Shown here piece by piece: positions 8,704 to 17,417 of a DNA stretch of 64,000 nucleotides. The stretch lies in the NCBI RefSeq assembly GCF_003337245.1, contig NZ_QPJE01000007.1, positions 1 to 64,000 on the forward strand, given 5' to 3'. The DNA comes from Halanaerobium sp. MA284_MarDTE_T2. GTDB lineage: Bacteria > Bacillota > Halanaerobiia > Halanaerobiales > Halanaerobiaceae. The position numbers and the translations under genes were made by a program. The notes under the pieces are model-generated. The model did no database searches. It was not told the origin of the DNA and saw nothing but the letters and a program-made list of their open reading frames with translations. Position 1 is the first letter of the stretch, and each line of letters begins with the position of its first letter.

Positions 8704-9780
8704 ATGAAAATATTAATTTTGGAATACTTCATCAGCAGAGGCGGACTTTTAAACCAAAAAATATCTTTTTACAGTGAGGGAATAAAAATGCTGAATACCC
8801 TCCTCCACTCTTTTGCAGATATTGAAGGTGCAGAAATAACAACTTATATAAACAGCGATTTTTTTCACTTTTTTCCGGAAAGATATAAAGATGAAAATAT
8901 AAGATTTAAAAAAGCTGATATAAAAAAGGACGTGGATTATTTTTCGTATTTAGACAAGAATATTTCTGATGAATACGATTTTTTTCTGCTTACTGCTCCA
9001 GAATCCGATAATATACTGTACAAACTCAGCAGACTGCTGGAAAATAAAGGTATAATTAATCTCGGATCCAGCTCTGATACTGTTTCTACGGCAGGAAATA
9101 AATGGACAGTTTATAATTCTCTTAAAAACAGAGCAGTCAGGCAGCCTCCCACTTTTTTGATAAATAGCTTAAAAACAAAAAACGGTTTTAAGATTAACAA
9201 TCTGACTTTTCCTGCTCTGGCCAAAGCTGTCCACAGTGCAGGTTCTGAACTGGAATTTATAAATAAGAAGCAAGATCTGGACAATCTCGATAGACAGAAA
9301 AATTACCTGCTGCAGCAGGTAATAACTGGAATTCCGGGCAGTATTTCTGTTTTAACAGCTGAAAATAAGTTTGAAATTTTAAGCATAAATAAGCAGATTA
9401 TTGATCAGAAAAATTATAAATATCTGGGAGGTATTATAGATTATCCCTTTCCCTACCAGGAACAGCTAAAAAAAATGACAGCAGAGGTTAAAAAAGCTTT
9501 CCCCTCTCTTACGGGCTATTTTGGCATCGATTTTATCTATAGTGAGGGAAAATATTATCTGCTTGAAATTAATCCAAGAATCACCAGTTCAATTATAGGC
9601 TTAAATCAAAAAATTCCACTGGGCAGATCAATAATAAATTCTGTCCTGATGAACAGACTTCCTGCCGACATATCTTCTAAAGGTCAATATACTTTTTATC
9701 TGGACTTTCCCCATTTTTTATATACTGCTGCAAAAAAGGGAGATGCAGGAATATTGAAATTTTTAGTCAATGAATCTTAA
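8704..9780 (+). CDS. ATP-grasp ligase resembling tyramine-glutamate ligase MfnD; 3' end rewritten by a MITE
   Basis: The N-terminus MKILILEYFISRGG with FYSEGIKMLNTLLHSF resembles archaeal MfnD, an ATP-grasp enzyme that makes gamma-glutamyltyramine for methanofuran. ATP-grasp elements are FPALAKAVHSAGS, LLQQVITGIPGSIS and GIDFIYSEGKYYLLEINPR (Mg/ATP site). Start is ATG 8704, 7 bases after GGAGG. The last 26 residues, from LDFPHF, are encoded inside the MITE at 9700-9963. Removing the element and one copy of its 9-bp target duplication restores a frame ending ISEFHNMLI, about 17 residues shorter. The ATP-grasp core looks intact. The MfnD assignment is a family-level guess, supported by the methanofuran genes in the window but not by adjacency. 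Confidence 0.62.
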   Translation: MKILILEYFISRGGLLNQKISFYSEGIKMLNTLLHSFADIEGAEITTYINSDFFHFFPERYKDENIRFKKADIKKDVDYFSYLDKNISDEYDFFLLTAPESDNILYKLSRLLENKGIINLGSSSDTVSTAGNKWTVYNSLKNRAVRQPPTFLINSLKTKNGFKINNLTFPALAKAVHSAGSELEFINKKQDLDNLDRQKNYLLQQVITGIPGSISVLTAENKFEILSINKQIIDQKNYKYLGGIIDYPFPYQEQLKKMTAEVKKAFPSLTGYFGIDFIYSEGKYYLLEINPRITSSIIGLNQKIPLGRSIINSVLMNRLPADISSKGQYTFYLDFPHFLYTAAKKGDAGILKFLVNES

Positions 9781-9963
9781 CGAAATGAAGGAAGAAATAG
9801 GGTTGAACTGCAGGATGGAGTGAGCTAATCATGAGTCAGGAAGACTCATTGATTAGTGTGCCCTATTTCACACCCGAATTGAGTTTTAGATAAATCTAAA
9901 AATTTCGTTGATGACTAAAGCCCCCTTTTTGCAGCTTGAAAATAAATTTTGGGAAAACTCCTA
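9700..9963 (+). mobile_element. MITE-like palindromic element, copy with 9-bp target duplication
   Basis: 264 bp, near identical in reverse complement to the copies at 31991-32253 and 41338-41597. Imperfect terminal inverted repeats are CTGGACTTTCCCC at one end and, on the opposite strand, TAGGAGTTTTCCC. It is flanked by a perfect direct repeat ACTTTTTAT (9691-9699 and 9964-9972), the probable target-site duplication. Internally it is quasi-palindromic. It encodes no transposase. Confidence 0.9.
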
Positions 9964-10231
9964 ACTTTTTATATAAGCGAATTTCATAATATGCTTATAT
10001 AAAAATTGATGTTATTTCTTCAGCGAGCGGTTGGCATTATTAACTCCCCAAATCGGATTTTCAGTGATTTGAAAATATTTATGTCAGGAAAACACAAAAA
10101 AAGGCTGCTGGAGAATAACCAGCAGCCTATACAGAACTTATGCTGTGTTCGTTGCAAAAAGTTGGGGAATAGCTATTTCCTTTCTCCTTAATTAATAAAA
10201 AGGAATATAAATTATTTTCTTGTTAATATTT
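9964..10231. other. intergenic region after the MITE
   Basis: Begins with the second target-duplication copy and the displaced original 3' end of the ATP-grasp gene (ATAAGC... to a TAA at 10000-10002). It also contains the terminator of the downstream minus-strand gene. A 61-codon frame at 10006-10191 has no recognisable features and was not accepted. Confidence 0.6.
10094..10127 (-). terminator. rho-independent terminator of the OYE-family gene
   Basis: A perfect 9-bp stem (GGCTGCTGG 10103-10111, CCAGCAGCC 10119-10127) with a 7-base loop is followed on the minus strand by a run of seven T. It lies ~105 bases past the stop codon at 10232. Confidence 0.9.
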
Positions 10232-12232
10232 TTATATATTTAATGCCACTTCATTTGCACTCCAAATAGCATCCATAATATTTGATGGCTCCTGGGCATC
10301 TCCAACCATATAAACATCTGATCTGGCAGCATATAGTTTTTCATATAAATCCTGCTCAGAATTAAATCCACTTGCAATTCCAATTGTATCAGCTTTGATA
10401 GATGTTTTATTATAGTGATTGTTTATTAGTACAGCTCCTTCATCAGTAACTTCTAATAAACAATTATTGGTCATGACTTCTATATTATAATAATTCATTA
10501 AATCAATTAACATTTCTCTATTCATATGCGGCACAGGTTTTCCCTTGCTTAGAATATCATCCATCATTTCTACTACAGTTACATTTTTTCCTTTTCGAGC
10601 AAGATATAGAGCAGTTTCACAGCCTACCAGCCCACCACCAATCATAACAACATTCTGACCTGCTTTTTCCACATCATTTAATAATTCTACAGCAGTTAAC
10701 ACATGTTCTTTTTCTATACCAGGTACATCTAGTTTTGCTACTTCAGAACCTGTGGCAACAATTATAGCTTCTGGATCTTCCTCATTTATTAACTCTTCAG
10801 TAACTTCACTGTTTAATACAACATCAATATCAAGTTTGTTTATTTCATGTTTATACCATTCTAACAGCCTTTTGTCTTCATATTTAAAATCAGGAATGGC
10901 TCCTGGTATAATATTTCCTCCTAGTTCTTCACTTTTTTCATAAAGAGTTACATTGTGTCCGCGCAAATGAGCTATTCTGGCTGCCTCCATTCCTGCTACT
11001 CCACCACCAATAATCATTATTTTCTTAGGTGAAGTAGTAGGTTCTATCTTATAATATCTTTCTCTGCCAACAGCTGGATTTACCGCACAGCAAAGGGGTT
11101 TGCCGTCAAATCCTCTTCCCAAACACCCTACATGACATCCAATACAGGGACGTATACTTTCTTCATCATTATTCATTACTTTTTTCGGCCATTCAGGATC
11201 AGTCAATAATGGTCTTCCAAGACCTATAATATCTGCCTGATCATTATCAAGAGCTTTTCCAGCTACTTCAGGATTACCCATTTTACCAGCAACAATAACA
11301 GGTACATTTACTACTTCTTTTAATTGTTCACTAAATTCTAGGTAACATCCGTCACTTTGATATAGTGGTGGATGGGCCCAATACCAAGCATCATATGTCC
11401 CTGCATCAGCATCAAAAGCATCATATCCTGCTTCCTGTAATATTTTAGCAGCTTTCAACCCTTCTTCAACAGTACGTCCTTTTTCCTGGTAATCTTCACC
11501 TGGAAGACCACCCTGCCTCCAGTCTTTAATACAGCTTTTTATACTATATCGTAATACTACCGGAAAATCCTGACCAGCTTTTTTCTTGATTTCCTGAACT
11601 ATTTCAATCGGCAGTCTTAATCTTCCTCTTAAATCTCCACCGTATTTATCTGTTCTTCTATTAAAAATCGACAGAGTAAATTGATCAAGCAAATACCCTT
11701 CATGCATAGCATGAATTTCTACTCCATCATAACCTGCATGTTTAGCAATGGCAGCAGCTTCACCTGTTTTTTCAACTAATGTTTCAACTTCTTCTGTAGT
11801 CAATTCTCTACAGGTTGTTTCAGGATCCCAATAGTTAGGAATAGCTGAAGCTGAAACAGGTGGTGCATCTAAAATTGCAGGAGCCCCACTTCTTCCAAAT
11901 CCCAGTGATAATTGCAAAAATACTTTTGTCCCGTATGAATTACATCTTTCAACTAATTCTGCCGAAGTCATCCCAAATTTTGCAGGGTTTTGTGAAATAC
12001 ATGGGATAAGTCCGGTTTTAATTTTATCAAGTTCATTTTCTACTTTAGTAAGACTTGTTATTATTAACCCAACATCGCCCTTAGCCCTTTCGACATAATA
12101 ATCAATTCCTCTTTGAGTAAAACATCCTTCAGAATCAACAAGACCAAATGCCCCCATAGGTGCCATAGCTGTCCGGTTTTTAATTTTTACATTTCCAATA
12201 CTAATCGGTGTGAATAAATTATTCCTAGACAT
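10232..12232 (-). CDS. Old Yellow Enzyme family NADH:flavin oxidoreductase with Fe-S cluster (2-enoate/2,4-dienoyl-CoA reductase type)
   Basis: A three-domain flavoprotein. The N-terminal FMN TIM barrel (residues ~1-370) begins LFTPISIGNVKIKNRTAMAPMG and has GYDGVEIHAMHEGYLLDQF and RTDKYGGDLRGR. A [4Fe-4S] segment CIGCHVGCLG ends at the fourth cysteine in CCAVNP. The C-terminal FAD/NAD domain contains IMIIGGGVAGMEAAR and VVMIGGGLVGCETALYLARKG. It reduces activated double bonds using NAD(P)H; the substrate is unknown. Start ATG 12232 is chosen for its GGAGGAATAATTTTT site; the longer frame to 12289 has none. It is monocistronic between a consensus promoter and a strong terminator. Confidence 0.88.
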   Translation of the reverse strand: MSRNNLFTPISIGNVKIKNRTAMAPMGAFGLVDSEGCFTQRGIDYYVERAKGDVGLIITSLTKVENELDKIKTGLIPCISQNPAKFGMTSAELVERCNSYGTKVFLQLSLGFGRSGAPAILDAPPVSASAIPNYWDPETTCRELTTEEVETLVEKTGEAAAIAKHAGYDGVEIHAMHEGYLLDQFTLSIFNRRTDKYGGDLRGRLRLPIEIVQEIKKKAGQDFPVVLRYSIKSCIKDWRQGGLPGEDYQEKGRTVEEGLKAAKILQEAGYDAFDADAGTYDAWYWAHPPLYQSDGCYLEFSEQLKEVVNVPVIVAGKMGNPEVAGKALDNDQADIIGLGRPLLTDPEWPKKVMNNDEESIRPCIGCHVGCLGRGFDGKPLCCAVNPAVGRERYYKIEPTTSPKKIMIIGGGVAGMEAARIAHLRGHNVTLYEKSEELGGNIIPGAIPDFKYEDKRLLEWYKHEINKLDIDVVLNSEVTEELINEEDPEAIIVATGSEVAKLDVPGIEKEHVLTAVELLNDVEKAGQNVVMIGGGLVGCETALYLARKGKNVTVVEMMDDILSKGKPVPHMNREMLIDLMNYYNIEVMTNNCLLEVTDEGAVLINNHYNKTSIKADTIGIASGFNSEQDLYEKLYAARSDVYMVGDAQEPSNIMDAIWSANEVALNI

Positions 12233-12322
12233 AAAAATTATTCCTCCTTCTCTGTTAAAGTATCTCCTAAAATGTGAACTTTTAAACAAATAATCTATTG
12301 ATTAATTTGTTTATTTATTCAC

Positions 12323-12351
12323 ATTATATCTTGATAGATAATAATTGTCAA
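12323..12351 (-). promoter_or_regulatory. perfect-consensus sigma-70 promoter of the OYE-family gene
   Basis: On the minus strand: -35 TTGACA (12351-12346), 17-base spacer, -10 TATAAT (12328-12323). The start codon is ~91 bases downstream, leaving a moderately long leader. Confidence 0.88.
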
Positions 12352-12400
12352 AATATTTACGAAAATTACGCAATTTAATTTTTAAAATTATAAAAAAATA

Positions 12401-12498
12401 GATTTCGTCATAAATTAAATTTTTAGATTCATCTAAAACTCCAACTATGGTAGGAAATAGAATTCCTTAATCAAAGAATCCTCCTGCCTCATGATTTC
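12401..12498. repeat. degenerate remnant of the MITE-like repeat
   Basis: Shares TTTTTAGATT, ATCTAAAACTC, AATC, GAGTCCTCCTG-like and CTCATGATT blocks with the central part of the full-length elements, in the same order but with many substitutions. Terminal repeats are not evident. Confidence 0.6.
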
Positions 12499-12546
12499 GA
12501 CACACAGGATGTGCTGGTGTTCCAAATTGCTGCAGGATATAGTAAA

Positions 12547-13047
12547 TTAATCTGTAAATTTGCAGTATTTTGAAATATCTCCACTATCATAATCAAGATT
12601 TTTTATATAATATTCTAAAGACAATTTATCAATTATTAAATTTTTAGGATCTGCAATTTCAGCCAGAGGTATAAGCACAAATGCTCTTTCTGTCATTCGT
12701 GAATGAGGTATTTTAAGATTTTCACTTTTATATTTTTTATCCCCATAGAGAAGAATATCTATATCTATTGTTCTCGGACCCCATTTTTTTGTCCTTATTC
12801 TTCCCAGCTTTTTTTCTATTTTCAGCAGCTTTTTGAGCAAATTTTCTGGAGAAAGCCTGCTTTCTAATTTAATTACTGCATTTAAAAAGTCGTCCTGGTC
12901 TTTATAACCAACTGCTTTTGTTTCATAAATAGAAGATTTTTTAGTTACTTTTGTTTGCGGCAGCCTGTTTATCTCTAAAACAGCTTTTTTTAAATAGGAT
13001 TTGCGCGGATCAATATTTGATCCCAAACCCAAATATATTGTTTTCAA
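12547..13047 (-). CDS. folK: 2-amino-4-hydroxy-6-hydroxymethyldihydropteridine pyrophosphokinase
   Basis: Transfers pyrophosphate from ATP to 6-hydroxymethyl-7,8-dihydropterin. IYLGLGSNIDPRKSYL opens the protein. Later come KTKAVGYKDQDDFLNAVI (as YETKAVGYKDQ), LLKIEKKLGR and the signature RKKWGPRTIDIDILLYG-like segment KKWGPRTIDIDILLYG, then PHSRMTERAFVL. TTG at 13047 is preferred because GGAAG lies 8 bases upstream and the family begins with this strand; the frame open to 13107 adds 20 unrelated residues. The product feeds folate and, in methanopterin makers, also H4MPT. It is the last gene of the fol operon. Confidence 0.92.
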   Translation of the reverse strand: MKTIYLGLGSNIDPRKSYLKKAVLEINRLPQTKVTKKSSIYETKAVGYKDQDDFLNAVIKLESRLSPENLLKKLLKIEKKLGRIRTKKWGPRTIDIDILLYGDKKYKSENLKIPHSRMTERAFVLIPLAEIADPKNLIIDKLSLEYYIKNLDYDSGDISKYCKFTD

Positions 13048-13222
13048 ATTATCACTTCCTTTTTCTACTCCAAAACATATTACTCTTCCTATTATCCTGC
13101 CGATCAACTTTAACGTCCATCATTAATAATTTTATAGCTGATTATTTTATCATCATCAATTTTATTGTTAATATTCCAGTCATTAGCGTTTTTACCATAT
13201 CTTATTAATATATTAAAAATTA

Positions 13223-13606
13223 TTATTTTTCAAAATTTGATCTCTGTCTTTTTAATACTATAGAGGCATCTTTAAGTATACCTTCAATAGGTGCTGATGG
13301 TTTTTTTATTTCTATCTTAACTGAATCCAGTCTATTAAATTCCGAAAATAGTTTTTCTATAATCCTCAATCCAAGTGCTTCTATAAGATCAAAACGCTCA
13401 TTTTCTACTACTTCTTTAATCATTCTAAAGATATCACCATAATGAACTGATTTTTCAAGATTATCTTCTCTAGCTGCAGCTTCAAGATTCAGATAACCTG
13501 TAAAATTGACTGTAAAACGCTGGCCCATTTTTTCCTCTTCTTTAAGTGCTCCATGATATCCATAAAAAATCATCTCATTTAATGATATTTCATCTTTACT
13601 GTTCAT
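13223..13606 (-). CDS. folB: dihydroneopterin aldolase
   Basis: Cleaves 7,8-dihydroneopterin to 6-hydroxymethyldihydropterin and glycolaldehyde. The 127-residue protein has the family pattern: LNEMIFYGYHGALKEEEKMGQRF near the start (written here in two overlapping parts, MIFYGYHGALKEEE and KMGQRFTVNF), then SVHYGDIFRMIKEVVE, LIEALGLRIIEKL and VKIEIKKPSAPI. The ATG start at 13606 lies inside the last codons of folP (11-base overlap), so translation is probably coupled. A 175-bp gap separates it from the folK start. Confidence 0.9.
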   Translation of the reverse strand: MNSKDEISLNEMIFYGYHGALKEEEKMGQRFTVNFTGYLNLEAAAREDNLEKSVHYGDIFRMIKEVVENERFDLIEALGLRIIEKLFSEFNRLDSVKIEIKKPSAPIEGILKDASIVLKRQRSNFEK

Positions 13607-14456
13607 TATTTCCCTCCCATTTTACCGCATCTGCCATAACTGTAGCCCGTTTTATTTCTTCTACATCATGAACCCGGACAATGCTGGCCCCATTGAGCAC
13701 AGCAGTGGTCACAGAAGCAGCCGTACCAAAAATCCTGCCAAATTTTTCGTCTTTAGTCACATATTTAATTAAAGATTTGCGGGATGTACCTATCAAAATT
13801 GGGTAATTCAGCTCCTCAAAGCTTTTAAGCCTGTTTAAAATCTGAAGATTGTGCTGCTGTTTTTTCCCAAATCCAATTCCTGGGTCAATAATTATTTTTT
13901 CATCCCTGACACCTGCTTTTCTGACAGCTTCTATGCTGGTCCAGAGATATTTCTTTATTTCAAAAATAAGGTTTCTATATTCAGGATTTTCCTGCATCGT
14001 TTTCGGTTTACCCTGAATATGCATTAAGACAACTGGAGCATCATAATATGCTGCGGTTTCTGGCATTTTCCTGTCAAATCTCATCCCACTTATATCGTTT
14101 ATTATCGAAGCTCCCATCTCAAGTGCCGCTGCTGCTGTTCCACTCTTATAAGTATCTATAGAAATTGGTACAGATACTGCTGCCAGTACTTCTTTCAAAA
14201 CTGGCAGCAGCCGCTTTTTTTCTTCCTCTAGAGAAACCCTGTCTGATCCAGGTCTTGTAGACTCTGCCCCCATGTCAATAATATCTGCACCCTGTTTTTC
14301 CATTTCGACTGCCCGCTGAACTGCTCTATCAATTTCATTATATTTTCCACCATCAGAAAAAGAATCAGGAGTTATATTTAAAATACCCATAATAAGTGTT
14401 TTTCTGCTGTAATCAAGCTCTCCTCTATTTGTTTTGATTATTTTTTTATTATCCAC
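13596..14456 (-). CDS. folP: dihydropteroate synthase
   Basis: Condenses 6-hydroxymethyldihydropterin pyrophosphate with p-aminobenzoate. The full set of DHPS motifs is present: MGILNITPDSFSDGG (about residues 26-40), IDMGAESTRPGS, SIDTYKSGTAAAALE, INDISGMRFD, VLMHIQGKPKTMQ, IIDPGIGFGKKQQHNLQIL and GTSRKSLI. GTG at 14456 follows AAGGAG by 8 bases and overlaps the ADP-ribosylglycohydrolase gene by 8. This is the ordinary folate enzyme. The separate DHPS-like protein at 33047-34432 lies in the H4MPT cluster, suggesting division of labour between the two pterins. Confidence 0.93.
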   Translation of the reverse strand: MDNKKIIKTNRGELDYSRKTLIMGILNITPDSFSDGGKYNEIDRAVQRAVEMEKQGADIIDMGAESTRPGSDRVSLEEEKKRLLPVLKEVLAAVSVPISIDTYKSGTAAAALEMGASIINDISGMRFDRKMPETAAYYDAPVVLMHIQGKPKTMQENPEYRNLIFEIKKYLWTSIEAVRKAGVRDEKIIIDPGIGFGKKQQHNLQILNRLKSFEELNYPILIGTSRKSLIKYVTKDEKFGRIFGTAASVTTAVLNGASIVRVHDVEEIKRATVMADAVKWEGNNEQ

Positions 14457-15453
14457 TAAAATCACTCCTTAAAACTGTAATTTTTTCTGCAGTTTTTTGT
14501 ATTTCCAAATTATTTATCTGCAAAATATCTTTTTCCCATTTTTTGGGAAAAGACAAATATCCCTTATAAGCTCCCAAAATTGAACCGGTTATTGAAGCAA
14601 TTGTATCTGTATCTCCACCAATAGAAGCTGCTTTTTTTAAAGCCTGATAACCATCATCAGCATATAATTTGAATATTACCAGAGCGGCAGGAAAAACATC
14701 AGCAGCACTGATTCCTGTACCAATAACTTCAGAAATAAAAATGAGCACTTCTTCTCTAGAAAAAGCAGACCTGCTGAATTTTAAAATATGTTTTGTGCGT
14801 GCAGAAACAGAAGGCTGGTATGTTTTTATTCCCAATTTTTCTCCTTTTTCCATCATATCAATAGATTCTGATATAATTTTATCCAGACAGCTGCCTGCTG
14901 CCGCTTCTGATACTGCAGCTGCTGCTCCACATGCTGCAGTAATGGCTGTATCTGTATAATGAGAATAGTAGGCTGTCTGTTCTATTATCTGCAGCATAAG
15001 ACTCTTTTTAGCAGGCGGAAAAATCAGACCTACAGGTGAAATTTTCATTACAAGTCCGGATGTTGTACCTGTTCTGTCAGACAGCAGAAGTTTTTCTCCC
15101 TTTAAAAGCTTTTTAACTATATTACTAGTACTGGGTCCTATAAGTGATCTTTCTATAAGTTTGTTGGTCTTTATGTATCTGGCAAAATCTAAAATATAAT
15201 CATCTTTATCCATTTTCCCATTATTTTTAAGCAGGTAATCGGCCAGATGAAAAGTCAAAAAAGTATCATCTGTAACCTGAGCTCTGGATAAATCTCTTTT
15301 CAGAAAATTTTTTTCAGGAATATCATAAAAATCATTAATCTGCTTATGAATTAACTTAATTTCTTTTCCGGACATCATTTCAAAAGGCATTCCCAGCGCA
15401 TCACCAACAGCCGTACCCATTAGTGAAGAATAAATCCTCTCATATATATCCAA
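14449..15453 (-). CDS. ADP-ribosylglycohydrolase family protein
   Basis: A DraG/ARH-type dinuclear-magnesium hydrolase. Its N-terminal SSLMGTAVGDALGMPFE is the family signature, VTDDTFLTFHLADYLL supplies TDDT metal ligands, and the C-terminal SIGGDTDTIASITGSILGAY supplies the GDTD(T) metal site. The 334-residue length is typical. TTG at 15453 follows GAGGAGGG. It is the first gene of an operon with folP, folB and folK, overlapping folP. Whether it acts on ADP-ribosyl proteins, ADP-ribosyl-arginine or another nucleotide is unknown; its coupling to folate genes is not explained by its family. Confidence 0.87.
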   Translation of the reverse strand: MDIYERIYSSLMGTAVGDALGMPFEMMSGKEIKLIHKQINDFYDIPEKNFLKRDLSRAQVTDDTFLTFHLADYLLKNNGKMDKDDYILDFARYIKTNKLIERSLIGPSTSNIVKKLLKGEKLLLSDRTGTTSGLVMKISPVGLIFPPAKKSLMLQIIEQTAYYSHYTDTAITAACGAAAAVSEAAAGSCLDKIISESIDMMEKGEKLGIKTYQPSVSARTKHILKFSRSAFSREEVLIFISEVIGTGISAADVFPAALVIFKLYADDGYQALKKAASIGGDTDTIASITGSILGAYKGYLSFPKKWEKDILQINNLEIQKTAEKITVLRSDFSG

Positions 15454-15596
15454 AAACAGCCCTCCTCAGCATATTTAACATTCACTCATCCAGTATATTG
15501 AACAGATTAAGTATTTCTTCAGCACAGCATATCTAACAAATTAAATTCCTGTCCAGTACAGGAGTTGAATTAAATTTAGAGATTGTTTTAATGAAT

Positions 15597-16310
15597 TCAA
15601 GTAATTCTTGTTAAAATTGGATTTTCACCCTTTAAATATTCGACTGTCCGTTCACTGTAACTTCCATTGATAATAGTGGTTTTTATGTTAGTTTTATAAA
15701 ATAAAGTAGGAAAATAATTATCTATTAATCCCTCTTCTCTGAGTGATTCTGCAGCCTGATAATATATTTTTTTAGTTTTGCTGTCATTTCCTCTAATCCC
15801 GGCTTCTTTAAGAAAAAGTGGATCTCTTGCTTTTAATAATATCAGTTCTTCTGCACATGCTCTGTCTGCCAGCTCAAGAGCAATACTGTCTGAACTTACG
15901 TCCCAGCTGTGTGGAAGTGGATCATATTTTCTATAGTAAGCTGACGGCAAAAATATACTTATTTTATTTTTCTCTATTTTGCTTTTATTAAATTCTCCGT
16001 CTCCTGTTTTATTAAAATCGCCATCAGCAGCATTTAAAAATGTATAATCATTTAAAAAACTGCTCAACATATATGCATTTATTTCCACAGCTGATATGGC
16101 AGCAAAATGAGCACTACTGTCATTTAAATCATATTTTCTGTCAAATTCTCTTATCAAATCAGCAGATTTTCCACCACCTACAGTAAATACTAATCCTTTT
16201 ATATCAAGTGCTGAAATATCTTTTAAAATTTTTTTTAGACTGTTAAAGATATCAGATGAAAAAAAGCTGCCCCCTATTTTTATTACTTTAATATTGTTTG
16301 TTTTTTTCAC
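15597..16310 (-). CDS. mfnE: amino-acid-kinase-fold protein, probable methanofuran biosynthesis kinase (MfnE-like)
   Basis: An amino acid kinase fold. KVIKIGGSFFSSD (about residues 9-21) is the ATP-phosphate loop and VFTVGGGKSADLIREFD the second glycine-rich motif. The 237-residue length and its position beside MfnF-like and MfnB genes fit MfnE, which adds a phosphate to 5-(aminomethyl)-3-furanmethanol phosphate. Family knowledge supplies the reaction. It is the last gene of the 15-gene C1 operon, 60 bases after the MfnF-like gene. A different small-molecule kinase role cannot be excluded from sequence. Confidence 0.7.
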   Translation of the reverse strand: MKKTNNIKVIKIGGSFFSSDIFNSLKKILKDISALDIKGLVFTVGGGKSADLIREFDRKYDLNDSSAHFAAISAVEINAYMLSSFLNDYTFLNAADGDFNKTGDGEFNKSKIEKNKISIFLPSAYYRKYDPLPHSWDVSSDSIALELADRACAEELILLKARDPLFLKEAGIRGNDSKTKKIYYQAAESLREEGLIDNYFPTLFYKTNIKTTIINGSYSERTVEYLKGENPILTRIT

Positions 16311-16370
16311 TGTTTCACCTGCTTTTTAAAGTACTGTTTTAAATTATTATTAAAATTCTAGAATTATCTA

Positions 16371-17417
16371 CTAGCCGCTAATAATATTATCTGCCAGTAT
16401 AAAAGCTGCTGCTGATGTGGTCAAAATATTGTTTTTTATAAATGGAACTTCTTTGCAAATCTTTTTACTGTCAGCTTTGAGATCATTTAGATAGGGATAT
16501 AATTTTTCTGCGCCTCTATTTAAAAGCAAGGGTATATTGAATTTTGGATCAATCTGAGAATATATCTGATAAATATTTTCTTTAATAAGATAAAGTTCTC
16601 TATTTAAAATATATTCTGCTGCCAGATCTATCTCTTCAGCAGCAGAAATATCCATATCACTTCCGATCAATTTTGCAATTCTGTTCCTGGCCGATTTTTT
16701 GTCTCCGGGTCTTCCATCTGCAGATGGAATAAGATATTCCTCACTGCTGATAATATCTGTCAGAAGATGAACATCGGCTGTAGAAGCAAAATATTCCCTC
16801 ATTACAGGAATAAATTTCCCTCTATAGGGAATCTTATCTACAATATCAGCCAGACTGGTGCGTAAAAGTCCCAGATATATTAATTCTCCCATATATAATC
16901 TTTCTGTATCTGTTCTGGCTTCCAGGGCCAGCCTCCTCCTCATGACAGGCACAAGATCAGTAGTAGTACTCCCCAGATCAAAAAGAACAAAATTTTCTAC
17001 AAAATAACTCAAAAACTTTGCCGACACAGCCCAGTTGGCGGCTGCAAGTTTGCTTATATCTGTAATTTCACCTGCTTTTTTTAATTCAGCAGAATGATTA
17101 AAAAAATATAACTTTTTCTGCGGAAAATTATCCACAAAAAGTGATATTACATATTCTATTCCCTCTCTTTTGCTAAAAAATCTGTCCGCCAGCTCTGCAG
17201 TCATTACCACAGCAAAATAGTCAGCATCACCCAGCTGATCTGCTATTTCTCTGATCATTTTGACAGGAGATAAACTTTTATTCCACATGGGAAAATATCG
17301 AGATAGTGATTTAATTTCTCTTACACAGCCTAACTTAGATTCTGATGTATAAACAATTCTGGTTGCCTTAATATTTGCTCCACCAATATCCCAGCCTATT
17401 ACTTTAAGTCCGCACAT
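16371..17417 (-). CDS. mfnF: H4MPT-linked C1-transfer family protein, probable MfnF-like (hydantoinase/oxoprolinase fold)
   Basis: A 348-residue protein with actin-like/hydantoinase-A features. VIGWDIGGANIKATR is the N-terminal phosphate loop, MTAELADRF follows, and NFVLFDLGSTTTDLVPV is the second nucleotide-like loop. This composition matches the H4MPT-linked C1-transfer family found in methanogens and methylotrophs, which as I recall includes MfnF, the enzyme joining the furan pyrophosphate to gamma-glutamyltyramine (or tyramine). Its stop side is 60 bases from the kinase gene, and its start overlaps the mfnB 3' end by 14 bases. The assignment rests on the fold signatures and on its neighbours. 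Confidence 0.72.
   Translation of the reverse strand: MCGLKVIGWDIGGANIKATRIVYTSESKLGCVREIKSLSRYFPMWNKSLSPVKMIREIADQLGDADYFAVVMTAELADRFFSKREGIEYVISLFVDNFPQKKLYFFNHSAELKKAGEITDISKLAAANWAVSAKFLSYFVENFVLFDLGSTTTDLVPVMRRRLALEARTDTERLYMGELIYLGLLRTSLADIVDKIPYRGKFIPVMREYFASTADVHLLTDIISSEEYLIPSADGRPGDKKSARNRIAKLIGSDMDISAAEEIDLAAEYILNRELYLIKENIYQIYSQIDPKFNIPLLLNRGAEKLYPYLNDLKADSKKICKEVPFIKNNILTTSAAAFILADNIISG

Larger units (their letters stand above)
12233..12546. other. intergenic region with promoter and degenerate repeat
   Basis: A 314-bp gap holding the promoter of the oxidoreductase (12323-12351) and an eroded MITE-family remnant (12401-12498). It also receives the end of the fol operon at 12547. 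No gene or clear fol terminator was seen. Confidence 0.6.

Noticed and set aside
10006-10191. 61-codon frame on the plus strand after the MITE
   Set aside because: No ribosome site, no family resemblance, and it runs through the terminator of the minus-strand oxidoreductase gene.
14669-14959. 96-codon plus-strand frame inside the ADP-ribosylglycohydrolase gene
   Set aside because: It is an antisense shadow of a well-supported gene; the same applies to the other antisense frames of 60-140 codons over known genes.
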